Source of the DNA: Algoriphagus oliviformis
Lineage (GTDB): Bacteria > Bacteroidota > Bacteroidia > Cytophagales > Cyclobacteriaceae
Assembly (NCBI RefSeq): GCF_017254915.1
Contig: NZ_JAFKCT010000012.1
Span: forward strand, 1-64,000
Length of the DNA: 64,000 nt
Direction of reading: 5' to 3'
Part shown: positions 46,075-55,527 of the stretch, in pieces
Layout: every line of letters starts with the position of its first letter
Position numbering within the stretch: position 1 is the first letter of the stretch
The notes under the pieces: generated by a model
What the model was told of the DNA's origin: nothing
Databases searched by the model: none
What the model saw: only the letters and a program-made list of their open reading frames with translations
Position numbers and translations under genes: made by a program

Positions 46075-47661
46075 TCAATCATCCCAGTGCTTTTCGATTA
46101 TCTTTTGGATCTCGGGGTAGCTTTTATCCGTCTCGTTCAATTCCTCTCTTTGTGCAGCCAATTGCTTTTTCAGCCCAGCTATAATCTCCTGATAGGCAGG
46201 ATCCTCATATCGATTGTGCAACTCAAACGGATCATTCTTCAAATCATACAGTTCCCAGGCTACCGGGGTACTATATCCCAAACTACGGAGCTGATCATTC
46301 CAGTAGAAATTTTTCCATTCCGACTCAGGAAGGTGGTGTTTGGCATAGTAAAAAATAAGCTTGTACCGGTCAGTCCGAATGCCAAAGTGAGCTGGCACCC
46401 AGTGGTGTACCATGTGCATCCAATACCTGTAATAGGTCGCTTCCCTCCATTCAGACTCAGGTTGGCCTTTTAGTGTGTTGGTAAATGATTTGCCTTGCAT
46501 GTAAGACGGCACTTGACCACCAGCCAGATTGATAAGAGTGGGCGCAAAATCGCTGTTGTTGATCAGCAGTTTACTCTCTGAATTTGGTTTGATCACTCCC
46601 GGATAGTGCACAATAAAAGGCATACGCATGGACTCTTCTAACATCCAACGCTTGTCTATTAAGTCATGCTCACCCAGCATCATTCCCTGATCTCCGGTGT
46701 AGACAATCACCGTATTTTCCCATAGGCCCTCCGCTTTCAGAAAATCAAACAAACGGCCGAGGTTATCATCCACTCCTTTGACACAGCGCAGGTATCTTTT
46801 CAGGTATTCCTGGTAGGCCAGGTGCGTTGCCTCATCACCTTGGACACTGTCTTCAATGAAAGTCTCTACATAGTTTCTGGCGATATGCCGACTGGAGACG
46901 GAGGTTCCAATCACAGGCTTGAGCTTATCCAACGGGCCCACCGTCGCCGCCGAGCCAAAATTGGGTTGACTGTACAAACTAGCAGGCTCTGGAATCTCCA
47001 CGTCCTTCAAATATTCCTCATATCGGGGCGCATATTCAAACATATCATGGGGTGCCTTGTAGTGATGCATCAAGAAAAACGGCTTGGACTTATCCCTCTT
47101 CTTCAAGTATTCGATTGTCCTGTCAGTGATAACGTCAGAAGAATGGCCTGGATAGTTGATCTTGTTGTCAGGCCATTTTCCCGCGGTTTTGGTCTTTAGA
47201 TCCGGATTGAAATATTCTCCCTGTACGTGTAATACTTCATAGTAATCAAAGGCAGCCGGTTCCTGCTTGAGATGCCATTTTCCAATGATAGCAGTCGTAT
47301 AGCCAAGTTTGCTAAGTTCCATCGGTAAGTATTGTTTTTCGGGAGGCAGCTCCCCATCCAAATCCAGCACGCCGTTGGTCTGCGGGTACTGCCCCGTCAT
47401 GATAGTCGCTCTACTGGGAGTACAGATCGAATTGGTAGAGAACACCTGGTCAAACCGCATCCCCTCCGAAGCGAGATAATCCAGATTTGGGGTGGGGTTC
47501 AAAGCAGCCAACCGTCCGCCATATGCACCTACCGCCTGGGTCGTATGATCATCAGACATAATAAAAATGATATTGGGCTGCTTGGACGTTTGGGCAAAAT
47601 TGTCAGGCCCAAAAAAAATCAGCACAAAGAACAAACAGGAGGCGAGCTTTAACATATTCAT
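46075..47661 (-). CDS. Type I sulfatase (exported)
   Basis: This 528-residue protein has a signal peptide ending near 'DNFAQ', the start 'PNIIFIMSDDHTTQAVGAYGG' and formylglycine motif C80-T-P-S-R84 with ATIMTGQYP. Metal and sulfate ligands are seen in 'IGKWHL' and 'YTGDQGMMLGEHDL'. It probably desulfates a red-algal galactan fragment. It is convergent with the TPR regulator (24 bp apart) and separate from the next upstream gene by 252 bp, so it may have its own promoter. It is the only CTPSR-type of the four sulfatases. Confidence 0.92.
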   Translation of the reverse strand: MNMLKLASCLFFVLIFFGPDNFAQTSKQPNIIFIMSDDHTTQAVGAYGGRLAALNPTPNLDYLASEGMRFDQVFSTNSICTPSRATIMTGQYPQTNGVLDLDGELPPEKQYLPMELSKLGYTTAIIGKWHLKQEPAAFDYYEVLHVQGEYFNPDLKTKTAGKWPDNKINYPGHSSDVITDRTIEYLKKRDKSKPFFLMHHYKAPHDMFEYAPRYEEYLKDVEIPEPASLYSQPNFGSAATVGPLDKLKPVIGTSVSSRHIARNYVETFIEDSVQGDEATHLAYQEYLKRYLRCVKGVDDNLGRLFDFLKAEGLWENTVIVYTGDQGMMLGEHDLIDKRWMLEESMRMPFIVHYPGVIKPNSESKLLINNSDFAPTLINLAGGQVPSYMQGKSFTNTLKGQPESEWREATYYRYWMHMVHHWVPAHFGIRTDRYKLIFYYAKHHLPESEWKNFYWNDQLRSLGYSTPVAWELYDLKNDPFELHNRYEDPAYQEIIAGLKKQLAAQREELNETDKSYPEIQKIIEKHWDD

Positions 47662-47913
47662 TTTAGTTGGTGTTTATTAAAAAACAGTTTAAAAGATTGG
47701 GTATTATCTCCCTTTCAATGTGGGGAATTTCACTTCCAATGCCTCTTATCCGAGGCTTGATATCATACTTAAAATTATCTGCATACACGGAATTCTGCCA
47801 GTAAGCATTATTTCTAGTTTCAGATAGGCTACTGGCCAAATAGCATATATCCAAATAAAATTATCCAAGAAGATTTACTGATTTGGACTGCTCTGTCACT
47901 TATCCATGCATTT

Positions 47914-48975
47914 TTACCTCGGTCCGTCGTCGGGATTCAAAGTACGAGTCTTCAAAAACCAGTTTACCCGACGGGCAATTAATACATTCTGATGGCCAAG
48001 CAGGGGAATCAGTCTATGGATTATCAGGGAACTTGCGGCATTTTTTCTTTCCAAGACGTCCAAAAAAGCATCGATTTCTACGTACTCCATCGAGGAGAAA
48101 GGCAGGACTAAATCGTCCAACGTCCCTTCAGGCAGATATCGCTCCGATCTTGCGATATACCTCCATAGGTCAATCCTTGATAAAGGCGGCAGGTTTTCGA
48201 GCAAAAAAATACCAGTCTGCCAATATCCATCATCCGGCATCCCCTCCCAATAGGCGTAGTAATCCACCAGCAAACCAGGCTGTTGCACGACAGCTTTCGA
48301 CACCGCATCTAAAGTCTCGGAGGCATAGTCGCGACGTGCCGTCACCTGCTCTAGGGCAAATTCGCGGATTCGAATCTCTGGAGAAAACAGGAGCCCGCTT
48401 AGGGTCGCCCCGTCCATGGATTTTGCAGTGATCTGCCTAATGCTATCCCGGGCGGCTCCATATACCCAGTGCCAGAGGCTATAGCAGGTCCAAACAGCAC
48501 CCGAGACATAAGCGCTCTTTTCCAAAAGGATCGTCGCGCCGCTGAGTGCATCTACCCCCTCACTTCCCAGCGTCCCGACCAGTTCATACTTGGAAAGGGT
48601 GCGGAGCGGGGAGTATGGATCTTGCAGTAACTGCTCAAGCCTCTGATAGTCTTCGGGGGCAAAAGGAATCCCTTCCGCCTTTTCCAGGTAAGTTCCAACG
48701 GGAAGGGACAGGTTTTCAAAAGAGCCGAACTTGTCCCAAATTATCCCTATCCGATCCACCCGGCATTGCTCGTCCCCACAAACAACCGACTCCACTTCCA
48801 TGGAGTACCGCAAGGGCTTGCCCGCCTTGTCCCGCATCTCCACCAGCTCATAGTCCAGGGGAAACCGCGACTCGATGCCAGGATGAACGACCCGAATGAG
48901 GTGCTTTATGCGCTGGGGGCTATCCTGCAAAAGCAATAGCCATAGCCATAAAAGAACACCGCCAAGAATACGCAT
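47914..48975 (-). CDS. Exported HEAT-like protein with an FMN_bind-type SGAT motif
   Basis: This 353-residue protein has an N-terminal signal or anchor (MRILGGVLLWLWLLLLQ). Residues 141-148 (VDALSGAT) match the FMN_bind signature, where the threonine can receive FMN covalently from ApbE; the surrounding 'DRIGIIWDKFGSFENLSLPVGTYL' also fits that domain. The C-terminal half consists of alpha-helical pairs resembling HEAT repeats. It lies 13 bp downstream of an exported FAD oxidoreductase, which suggests that the two exchange electrons. I do not recognise a named family for the whole protein. Confidence 0.6.
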   Translation of the reverse strand: MRILGGVLLWLWLLLLQDSPQRIKHLIRVVHPGIESRFPLDYELVEMRDKAGKPLRYSMEVESVVCGDEQCRVDRIGIIWDKFGSFENLSLPVGTYLEKAEGIPFAPEDYQRLEQLLQDPYSPLRTLSKYELVGTLGSEGVDALSGATILLEKSAYVSGAVWTCYSLWHWVYGAARDSIRQITAKSMDGATLSGLLFSPEIRIREFALEQVTARRDYASETLDAVSKAVVQQPGLLVDYYAYWEGMPDDGYWQTGIFLLENLPPLSRIDLWRYIARSERYLPEGTLDDLVLPFSSMEYVEIDAFLDVLERKNAASSLIIHRLIPLLGHQNVLIARRVNWFLKTRTLNPDDGPR

Positions 48976-48988
48976 AGAAGATCAGGCT

Positions 48989-50938
48989 TTAGGCATAACA
49001 GCGAATCTCAAATAACTTCACTTGGGGCTTCCCGTAGGTCTCCAAAAGTGCCACGCGGATGGCAGTCACTTTTGCGGTAGGGAAAGAGAGGCGCAGCCGC
49101 CTCACCTTGTTGTCTTGGATCTCGGCGACTTTGACCCAGCTTCCATTGATCCTCCCCTCCAAATGACAGGATTTAAGCATTTCCTTGGGCACCTGCGTAG
49201 TATAGATCTTGTCCTCCAGGGAATCCCTCCTCAGCATGATGTTCTTCTTGACGTTGGTATCGCACTTGATTTCCACCGTGGAGAGCGCCACTTCTTCCAC
49301 CCATTCAACTTGGATGTGGGCCGGTAGCGTCTCGGATTGCCAATGGTGTGCTTTGCCGGCATAGTCGCGGGAAATGCCGTCTGTGAGCGATTCGGCACTG
49401 CCAGAGCTGGTACTCGAGGCAAATATCACTGCGGCATCCTTTGCTAAGTCCCCGGGCCGGGAGGCAACCCGGTAAGGAATAAAGGCATCATCGCGAAGCA
49501 ACTGCTCCTGAAGCTCATGCATATACTTTGCTCCCAACTCCCGCGGCATCACACCAAACTTAGAGCACAGCGCCGCAGCTGTCCCCACCGCCTGACCTTC
49601 GAGGGCACAGGTAGCCATGATTCGGGAAGAAGAAAGTGCTATATGGGTCTGGCTGATATTCCGACCGGCAAAAAGAAGATTCGGTACGTTTGCCGAATAC
49701 AGGGATCGAAAGGGGATCTGATAGGGTTCCTCAAAATCCTCATGAAAGTAGCTCGGAGGCTCCTCCAGATTCAACATGCCACCGGGATTGTGCTCATCCA
49801 GCGACCAACCGCCAAAGGCAACCGCGTCGTCAAAATGCCTATAGCCCAACATGTCAGGTTCGGAAAGGATGTAATCCCCGATGAATCTCCTGGATTCCCT
49901 TTTTCCAGGCAGCGAAGACACCCAGTCCAAGGCGTAATTTTCGGTTTCAGGAAATTTTCCGGAGTTCTTCAAATAATCCCACACCCCATAGGCATAGCCC
50001 AAAAGTTTGTGTTTGCTGTCTTCGTATTCCCCCACGATGTCGTCCTCGCTTCCCAGCTCCACCCACCAAAAACCGAGTTCAAATGGTGTGAGGGCCCGCT
50101 CCCTGTGCGCTTTATGGGCCTCGTAGGGGATCGTAAAGAGGGGAGGTACAAAGGGCATTGGCTTCCCCATATCCTTTGAGCCCAGCAACACAGTAGAACC
50201 CATTTGCCAGCCGTCGGCCTCCTTGGGCGCGTATTTTTCCCCAAACTCCGCGGAAGCTTCCCTGCCCGTCCTATACTTGGCCCCTGCGGTAGCAGCTAGC
50301 AAGCCGTCACCTGAGCAATCAATGAAAATCTGGGCATTGAAGGTGTATTCGGTCTCCGTGGTCAACTGCCAGCAATGGGCTGCAGCTATCCTGCCGCCCT
50401 TCATGATCGCCCTCAAGGCGGAGGTGTTGAGCTTGATATCGATGTTGGGCTCCCTTGACACGAAATCATAGAGCACGTGGTCCCACACCGGATAGGAATC
50501 CTGGGGATTGTAAAAGCGGTTATGCAGCAAGATCTCTTCGATAATCCCCGTTTCCCGCTCTGGAAGACCGTTTTTGAGTTGATTGACCCCGTTGAGGTGA
50601 ACGCGGATTTCGCTGGAAGAATTTCCCCCAAACACAGGACGGTCTTGGACGATCACCACTTTGGCTCCGTTTCGGGCCGCAGCTACGGCGGCACAGATAC
50701 CGGCGGCTCCACCGCCTATCACGACCACATCGTAGGCTTTTTCGACCTTTCGGTCTGGGCGTGCCCTTTTCCCAGTCCCCAACTGATACCACTGTTCGGG
50801 ATCGGATGACTGACCTCGATGGCTTCCAGAGTTGACGTCCACGTCGCACTCCACGTCCATTGAAAAGGCCGTGAGTGGAAGCAGCCCCGCGCCCAACGTG
50901 CCCAAGGCAGACTTTTCAAAAAACTTTCTTCTTTTCAT
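48989..50938 (-). CDS. Exported FAD-dependent oxidoreductase (FAD_oxidored family)
   Basis: This 649-residue protein has a Tat-like signal ('KRRKFFEKSALGTLGAGLLPL') and the dinucleotide-binding motif 'DVVVIGGGAAGICAAVAAARNGAKVVIVQDRPVFGGNSSSEIRVH', characteristic of the FAD_oxidored family. The last ~140 residues form a beta-rich, F5/8 C-like domain that may bind glycan. It probably oxidises or reduces a polysaccharide-derived compound in the periplasm; the substrate is unknown. It is flanked by GH16 agarase (38 bp upstream) and the FMN-bind-like protein, in one direction. Confidence 0.82.
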   Translation of the reverse strand: MKRRKFFEKSALGTLGAGLLPLTAFSMDVECDVDVNSGSHRGQSSDPEQWYQLGTGKRARPDRKVEKAYDVVVIGGGAAGICAAVAAARNGAKVVIVQDRPVFGGNSSSEIRVHLNGVNQLKNGLPERETGIIEEILLHNRFYNPQDSYPVWDHVLYDFVSREPNIDIKLNTSALRAIMKGGRIAAAHCWQLTTETEYTFNAQIFIDCSGDGLLAATAGAKYRTGREASAEFGEKYAPKEADGWQMGSTVLLGSKDMGKPMPFVPPLFTIPYEAHKAHRERALTPFELGFWWVELGSEDDIVGEYEDSKHKLLGYAYGVWDYLKNSGKFPETENYALDWVSSLPGKRESRRFIGDYILSEPDMLGYRHFDDAVAFGGWSLDEHNPGGMLNLEEPPSYFHEDFEEPYQIPFRSLYSANVPNLLFAGRNISQTHIALSSSRIMATCALEGQAVGTAAALCSKFGVMPRELGAKYMHELQEQLLRDDAFIPYRVASRPGDLAKDAAVIFASSTSSGSAESLTDGISRDYAGKAHHWQSETLPAHIQVEWVEEVALSTVEIKCDTNVKKNIMLRRDSLEDKIYTTQVPKEMLKSCHLEGRINGSWVKVAEIQDNKVRRLRLSFPTAKVTAIRVALLETYGKPQVKLFEIRCYA

Positions 50939-50976
50939 CCGATCCGATTATTGATGCTATCCATAAACTCCCAAGA

Positions 50977-52014
50977 TCAATTGCCGACCGGCTTGTACAC
51001 TCGAATCCACTCTACCTTGAAGGTGTGGTCCTCCTTCTTGGCGAGCTCGCTGTCAGTAGGCGTATAGCGGTCCGACTGCTTGCCGGAGGCAGGGCTTGAT
51101 CTCCAAGTCTGATCTTCCACGTTGATGATGATGTCCATTTCCTTGCTGAGGCCGGTTCGGGTGTCTTTGGCCGTATTTCCCGGCTGCTCAGCATTGGTAA
51201 AAAACTTGGGGTCTATCATGTCCTTGCCCGACACCGTCCTGACCAACTTCCCGTCGATGTAGTACTCCAGGTGCCAGGGATCTCTCCAGTACACCCCAAA
51301 GCGGTGAAACTCTTTGTTCCAAGTCGTCCCATCCCTGTACCAAGAGCCGGCATCTGTAGGCTGATAGTCCTGAAAAGGGCTGCGGATAAATACGTGGTGG
51401 CTGAGATGGATGCGTTCGGCATACCAAGTATGCCCTTGCTGGGCACTTTCCGAATACGTGGCTCCATAGGCTTCGAGTATGTCTATCTCCTGCGTGTCGT
51501 CGGGACTAAGCAGCCAGACATCGGAGGCTAGGGTGGAGTTCATCACTTTGGCCTTGGCTTCGATATACACCGGATAGATGATGCGCTTTTTGGAGGTGAT
51601 ACAGCCTAGGTAGATCTTGTCGGAGTCGGGTTTACGGTCAGCAAAAAGCTGAAGCTGTCCGTCCTTCACCCGGGAGTGGTCTCTTCTCCACTCGGTCAGG
51701 CCCGGACCAGTCCAAGCATTGTGGTAAAAGTCCTCCCACTTTGCAGAAAAGGATTCCCCTTTGCTCTCCGCAGCGGCTTGGTACTCAAAGTCGTCGGACA
51801 GGCCCTGAAACTCCCACTTCTTGTTCTCTCCCGGATTTGCAGGGACGGGAAGGTCCTTCCAGTTTTTCTCCTGGTCACTGGTGGCAGGAGGATCTTGAGG
51901 TACTTCTGCCACGTCATCATCGTCCGTATCGATGGTAGGGGTCTCGGTGCAGGCTGCAGCCGAAAGCATAACAGCCAATATGCAGGCCAGGTAATTCATC
52001 CAGTTGATTTTCAT
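50977..52014 (-). CDS. GH16 beta-agarase (AgaB-like) lipoprotein
   Basis: The start at 52014 gives 345 residues with a lipobox at Cys22 and an acidic linker (30-35). The catalytic motif is E176-I-D178-I-L-E181 in 'SPDDTQEIDILEAYG', with E176 nucleophile and E181 acid/base by family analogy. The stretches 'HVFIRSPFQDYQP', 'FGVYWRDPWHLEYYIDGKLVRTVSG' and 'EMDIIINVEDQTWRSSPASG' match Zobellia beta-agarases much better than kappa-carrageenases or porphyranases. It hydrolyses internal beta-1,4 bonds of agarose at the cell surface, giving neoagaro-oligosaccharides for GH117. It lies 10 bp downstream of a sulfatase. Confidence 0.93.
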   Translation of the reverse strand: MKINWMNYLACILAVMLSAAACTETPTIDTDDDDVAEVPQDPPATSDQEKNWKDLPVPANPGENKKWEFQGLSDDFEYQAAAESKGESFSAKWEDFYHNAWTGPGLTEWRRDHSRVKDGQLQLFADRKPDSDKIYLGCITSKKRIIYPVYIEAKAKVMNSTLASDVWLLSPDDTQEIDILEAYGATYSESAQQGHTWYAERIHLSHHVFIRSPFQDYQPTDAGSWYRDGTTWNKEFHRFGVYWRDPWHLEYYIDGKLVRTVSGKDMIDPKFFTNAEQPGNTAKDTRTGLSKEMDIIINVEDQTWRSSPASGKQSDRYTPTDSELAKKEDHTFKVEWIRVYKPVGN

Positions 52015-52024
52015 AAGTTTTGGT

Positions 52025-53419
52025 CTAATTGGTCTTGGGTTTTCGATAGCGGTCCATGCGCTGCATGGCATCGCCCTCGTATTTGCGTTGCAGCTGCCAG
52101 GCAGGCCTTTCGAGGGTTAATTCCCACTCAAACAGCTTCTTGTAGAGCTGTCTCACCAGGTCGGGATAGCCGCTGGCAAGGTCGTTTTGCTCGCCCTCAT
52201 CCGTGCTCAGGTCATAGAGCTCGGCGGGGCGATCCGGGAATCTCAGCAGTTTCCAGTCTCCTTCCCTGACAGCTCCACGGTTTTCCTTTTTCCAAAAAAG
52301 AGTCTGATGGGGACGTCCCTCCTCGTTCCCAACCAGGAAGGGCCAGAGATCCACCCCATCGACTTCCGGCAAATCCGTGAACTGGCCACCGGCAAGTCGG
52401 TAGAATGTGGGAAGCAGGTCTAGGGTACTGACTGGGTGGGGATATAAGCCTGGCGAAATATGTCCCGGCATGCTCATCAGAAAAGGAACACGAATCCCGC
52501 CTTCCAGGTGATTGGCTTTGGTACCCGACAGCGGGGAATTGTCCGAGTAATTGGCATCGCTGGGTCCGCCGTTGTCATTGGTAAATACGATCAGAGTACT
52601 TTCCAGCAATCCCTCCCGCTCCAGCTTGTCCAGCAACAGACCACAGGCCCTGTCCATGGCGAGGGTCATTGCGGCCAGCTGCCGCCGACCTTCAGGCAGG
52701 GATTCAAACTCTGCTATATCCTCAGGCAACGCATCCATAGGAGCGTGGACCGCCGTGAAGGAAAGAAACAGAAAGAAGGGGCTGGACTGGTGTCTGTCTA
52801 TGAAATCCACCGCCCGCTCAGCCAGGTAGTCCGTGAGGTACCCTGGGGCTTCACGATACCGGCCAAATCCCTCCTCCAAGCGGTCTTCTGGTCGATTGTT
52901 GGGATTGCCTTCTCCAAATGGGAAATAGCTTCTCGCCCCACCGCGAAACCCAACAAATTCATCGAAGCCTCTGCGAAGCGGATGAAAACGGTCTGCGTTC
53001 CCTTGATGCCACTTTCCAAAGAGCGCCGTGGTATATCCCAAGCCACGCAAGTGATCGGCCATCGTCCTCTCCGTCAGGGGCAGCCCCATCTCGTCATCGG
53101 GGAGGCTGGAAGGTGCCATGTAGCCGGGCACGTTGTTTTCCTCAAAACCAAAGCGCTGCTGGTACTTGCCCGTCAACAGGCCGGCACGCGAGGGGCCACA
53201 GACAGCCGCAGACACATAGGCCTGCGTAAACCTCAGACCTTGCTCCGACAGCCTGTCCAGATTAGGTGTCAAGAATTCACTGCTTCCCTGAAAGCCAAAA
53301 TCCGCATAACCCGCGTCGTCGGCGAGAATTAGGATGATATTGGGTCGCCTTTGCTGCGCAAAGACAGTCTGGTACAAAGCCAGGAGAAACAAAACAAGAA
53401 AAACCAGGATATGCCGCAT
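52025..53419 (-). CDS. Type I sulfatase (exported)
   Basis: The start at 53419 gives 464 residues with a signal peptide (MRHILVFLVLFLLALYQTVFAQ). It has 'PNIILILADDAGYADFGFQG' and the formylglycine site C74-G-P-S-R78 with AGLLTGKYQ, plus 'FGKWHQG' and 'FTNDNGGP'. The resemblance to the sulfatase at 11.2-12.6 kb (both CGPSR) suggests a related specificity. It is placed between the RhaT-type permease (17 bp) and GH16 agarase (10 bp) in the agar operon, so an agar/porphyran sulfate ester is the likely target. No sulfatase maturase gene is in the window. Confidence 0.92.
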   Translation of the reverse strand: MRHILVFLVLFLLALYQTVFAQQRRPNIILILADDAGYADFGFQGSSEFLTPNLDRLSEQGLRFTQAYVSAAVCGPSRAGLLTGKYQQRFGFEENNVPGYMAPSSLPDDEMGLPLTERTMADHLRGLGYTTALFGKWHQGNADRFHPLRRGFDEFVGFRGGARSYFPFGEGNPNNRPEDRLEEGFGRYREAPGYLTDYLAERAVDFIDRHQSSPFFLFLSFTAVHAPMDALPEDIAEFESLPEGRRQLAAMTLAMDRACGLLLDKLEREGLLESTLIVFTNDNGGPSDANYSDNSPLSGTKANHLEGGIRVPFLMSMPGHISPGLYPHPVSTLDLLPTFYRLAGGQFTDLPEVDGVDLWPFLVGNEEGRPHQTLFWKKENRGAVREGDWKLLRFPDRPAELYDLSTDEGEQNDLASGYPDLVRQLYKKLFEWELTLERPAWQLQRKYEGDAMQRMDRYRKPKTN

Positions 53420-53436
53420 GGTGTCTCTGTAGCTTT

Positions 53437-54447
53437 TCAATTTCCGGCGGCGATTACGAGTATCCCGAGCACCATGCAAGCCACTCCTGCGTAGAGCAAG
53501 CGCTTGGCCTTGGGTGAAGCGGAGATCCACTCCTTGGTGATAATCCCGCTGACGATGGCCGTGACTACGCAGGCGGTGTTGTAGATCGCATAGCCCACGG
53601 TATTGCCCGAGTCGCCAAGCTTAAAGGCGGCAAATGCAAACAAGGCCGATGCGGCATAGTGAAACACCGCCATGAGCAGGATCCACAGGAAGTTGCTGGC
53701 AAAAGCCGAAGTTTTAAAACCCTCCCAGGCCTTTTTTTGGGTAAGTTGGTAAGCGAAATACGCGGTCATCACCACACCTCCACTGATGAAGATGGGAAAC
53801 ATGACCGCGACAGCCGTCACCCAATCGGCGTTGCCCTGGGCCTGGCTGGCCTCATGCAGGTAGGGCCTGCCCACGGCATTGGCGTAGCTGAAGCCTGTAG
53901 CCAAAAGCCCGCCCACCACAGCGATCAGGATGCCCGTGGACATGTTTGCCTTGCCTTTTTGGGACTGATCCGCCTTGCTGGATCGTTCGTCTTTTTCGCG
54001 GAGCAAACCCGCTCTTCCTTTCAGGATTATCCCCAGCAACACTACCAGAATCCCGCTCACGATCAATACCAGCGAGTCGGTATCCGGAAGACCATCCACC
54101 AAAAACGGCAGCAGCGACCCGATGAGGATGACCGTGCCGATAAAAATGGAAAAGCCCAGCGACAGACCTATGTAGTTGATCGCGCGGCTCCACATCATCA
54201 CGCCTATCCCCCAGAGGAAGCTGGCCAGGCCCATTTTGATCCAAAGCTCTGCGGGCATCGTGCCGAAGATCTCTCCAAAACCTTGTATCAAAAGCATGGA
54301 AGCGACGATGGGAACCACAAACATGGTCAAGAGAAAGAACACACTCCAGGTATTTTCGTACCGGAAGCCTTTGGTGAATTTTTCGGGCAGCGCATAGAGT
54401 CCGAGCATGATGCCGGCCGCGACTGCCAATAGTACTCCTTCGGTCAT
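53437..54447 (-). CDS. RhaT-family sugar:H+ symporter (second copy)
   Basis: This 336-residue membrane protein has about ten helices and the RhaT pattern ('FLWGIGVMMWSRAINYIGLSLGFSIFIGTVILIGSLLPF'). It differs considerably from the first copy at 22.4-23.4 kb. A charged loop ('REKDERSSKADQSQKGK', about residue 150) separates the two halves. It lies within the L-anhydrogalactose operon between mutarotase and a sulfatase, so its cargo is probably anhydro-L-galactose or another agar-derived sugar (inference). No rhamnose catabolic genes are near. Confidence 0.85.
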   Translation of the reverse strand: MTEGVLLAVAAGIMLGLYALPEKFTKGFRYENTWSVFFLLTMFVVPIVASMLLIQGFGEIFGTMPAELWIKMGLASFLWGIGVMMWSRAINYIGLSLGFSIFIGTVILIGSLLPFLVDGLPDTDSLVLIVSGILVVLLGIILKGRAGLLREKDERSSKADQSQKGKANMSTGILIAVVGGLLATGFSYANAVGRPYLHEASQAQGNADWVTAVAVMFPIFISGGVVMTAYFAYQLTQKKAWEGFKTSAFASNFLWILLMAVFHYAASALFAFAAFKLGDSGNTVGYAIYNTACVVTAIVSGIITKEWISASPKAKRLLYAGVACMVLGILVIAAGN

Positions 54448-54480
54448 TTTGGTTGTGTTTTGGGTGGAAGGAAAGGATTT

Positions 54481-55524
54481 CTATCGGGTAAAAGAGAAGG
54501 TCGTCGCGCTGCGAAAGACGTGCCCGGGCTTCAAGATCGTCCCGGGTGAGTTGGGCAGGTTGGGACCATTGGGAAAGCGGTGGGTCTCACAGCAAAAACC
54601 CCTGAATTTCCCATACTGGAGTCCATTTTCACGCATGAGCGAGTCACTGGTGTACTTGCCGGTGTAAAAGAGCATGCCCAGTTCATCGGTTGCTACCTTG
54701 AGGCCGATCCCGGTCTCCGCGCAGCCAAACTCCGCCACTTCGGCCATTTGGAAAGCTGGCTTATCAAAGACATAGTAGTGCTCAAAGCCATCGCCTATGG
54801 CCTGCTGCGCCTCTCCGATCACCTTGCAATCCCACAGGTTGTCGGGCTGGCATTCCAGGTCGATCACCGCCCCAGTCACCGCTCCGGTCTTGTCCATCAC
54901 CAGCCTGCGGCTCGCTGCTATCCTGGCACTGTGTCCAAGGATATTGGAGGAAAACCCGGAAAGATTGAAGTAGGTATGGTTAGTCAGTGCCAAAGGGGTC
55001 TCGGCATCGCTCTTCGCCTCATAGCGGATGGATAGCGTATTGTCAACACTCAGCGAAAAAGTGACGTTAACGGAGACGTTTCCGGGAAACCCCTCTTCCA
55101 TGTCTCTACTTTCCAGAGTCATCAGCACCTCAGCAGCTTCTGGATTTGGGATGCTGCCTATCCAGACTCTCTTGTCAAATCCTACCTCTCCGCCGTGCAG
55201 ATTGTTACCCCCGGCATTTTTTGCCAAGTCGTACCGCCGACCGTTGAGGGTAAAGTGCCCATCCTTGATGTGGGAGCAATATCTTCCCACCGTACAGCCA
55301 AAATAGGGGGCATTGGCTCGGTAGTTTTTGGAGAAATATCCCTCCAAAGAATCGAAGCCACAGGCTACCTCCAGAAGCCGACCGCTCCGGTCGGGCACCT
55401 GTATGGATGTGATGGTGGCTCCATAGTCCATCACCTTCACCTCCATGCCGTTGGAATTGCAGAGCGTAAAGAGTCCTATCGGGCTCCCCTCCACCTGGCC
55501 AAAGTCGGATCTTGTCGTCTTCAT
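54481..55524 (-). CDS. galM: Aldose 1-epimerase (mutarotase)
   Basis: This 347-residue cytosolic enzyme of the GalM family has 'YFGCTVGRYCSHIKDGHFTLNGRRY', 'NNLHGG', the catalytic-histidine region 'LTNHTYFNL' and a late glutamate region 'KFRGFCCETHRFPNGPN'. It interconverts alpha and beta anomers of galactose-type sugars, useful after GH117 or agarase release. It is packed 3 bp before the cycloisomerase stop side and 33 bp from the permease gene, within the agar operon. Confidence 0.9.
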   Translation of the reverse strand: MKTTRSDFGQVEGSPIGLFTLCNSNGMEVKVMDYGATITSIQVPDRSGRLLEVACGFDSLEGYFSKNYRANAPYFGCTVGRYCSHIKDGHFTLNGRRYDLAKNAGGNNLHGGEVGFDKRVWIGSIPNPEAAEVLMTLESRDMEEGFPGNVSVNVTFSLSVDNTLSIRYEAKSDAETPLALTNHTYFNLSGFSSNILGHSARIAASRRLVMDKTGAVTGAVIDLECQPDNLWDCKVIGEAQQAIGDGFEHYYVFDKPAFQMAEVAEFGCAETGIGLKVATDELGMLFYTGKYTSDSLMRENGLQYGKFRGFCCETHRFPNGPNLPNSPGTILKPGHVFRSATTFSFTR

Positions 55525-55527
55525 GGC

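Noticed and set aside
50977..52014. GH16 enzyme as kappa-carrageenase or porphyranase
   Set aside because: The long conserved stretches around the active site and C-terminus resemble Zobellia beta-agarase, and the gene is in the GH117 agar operon.
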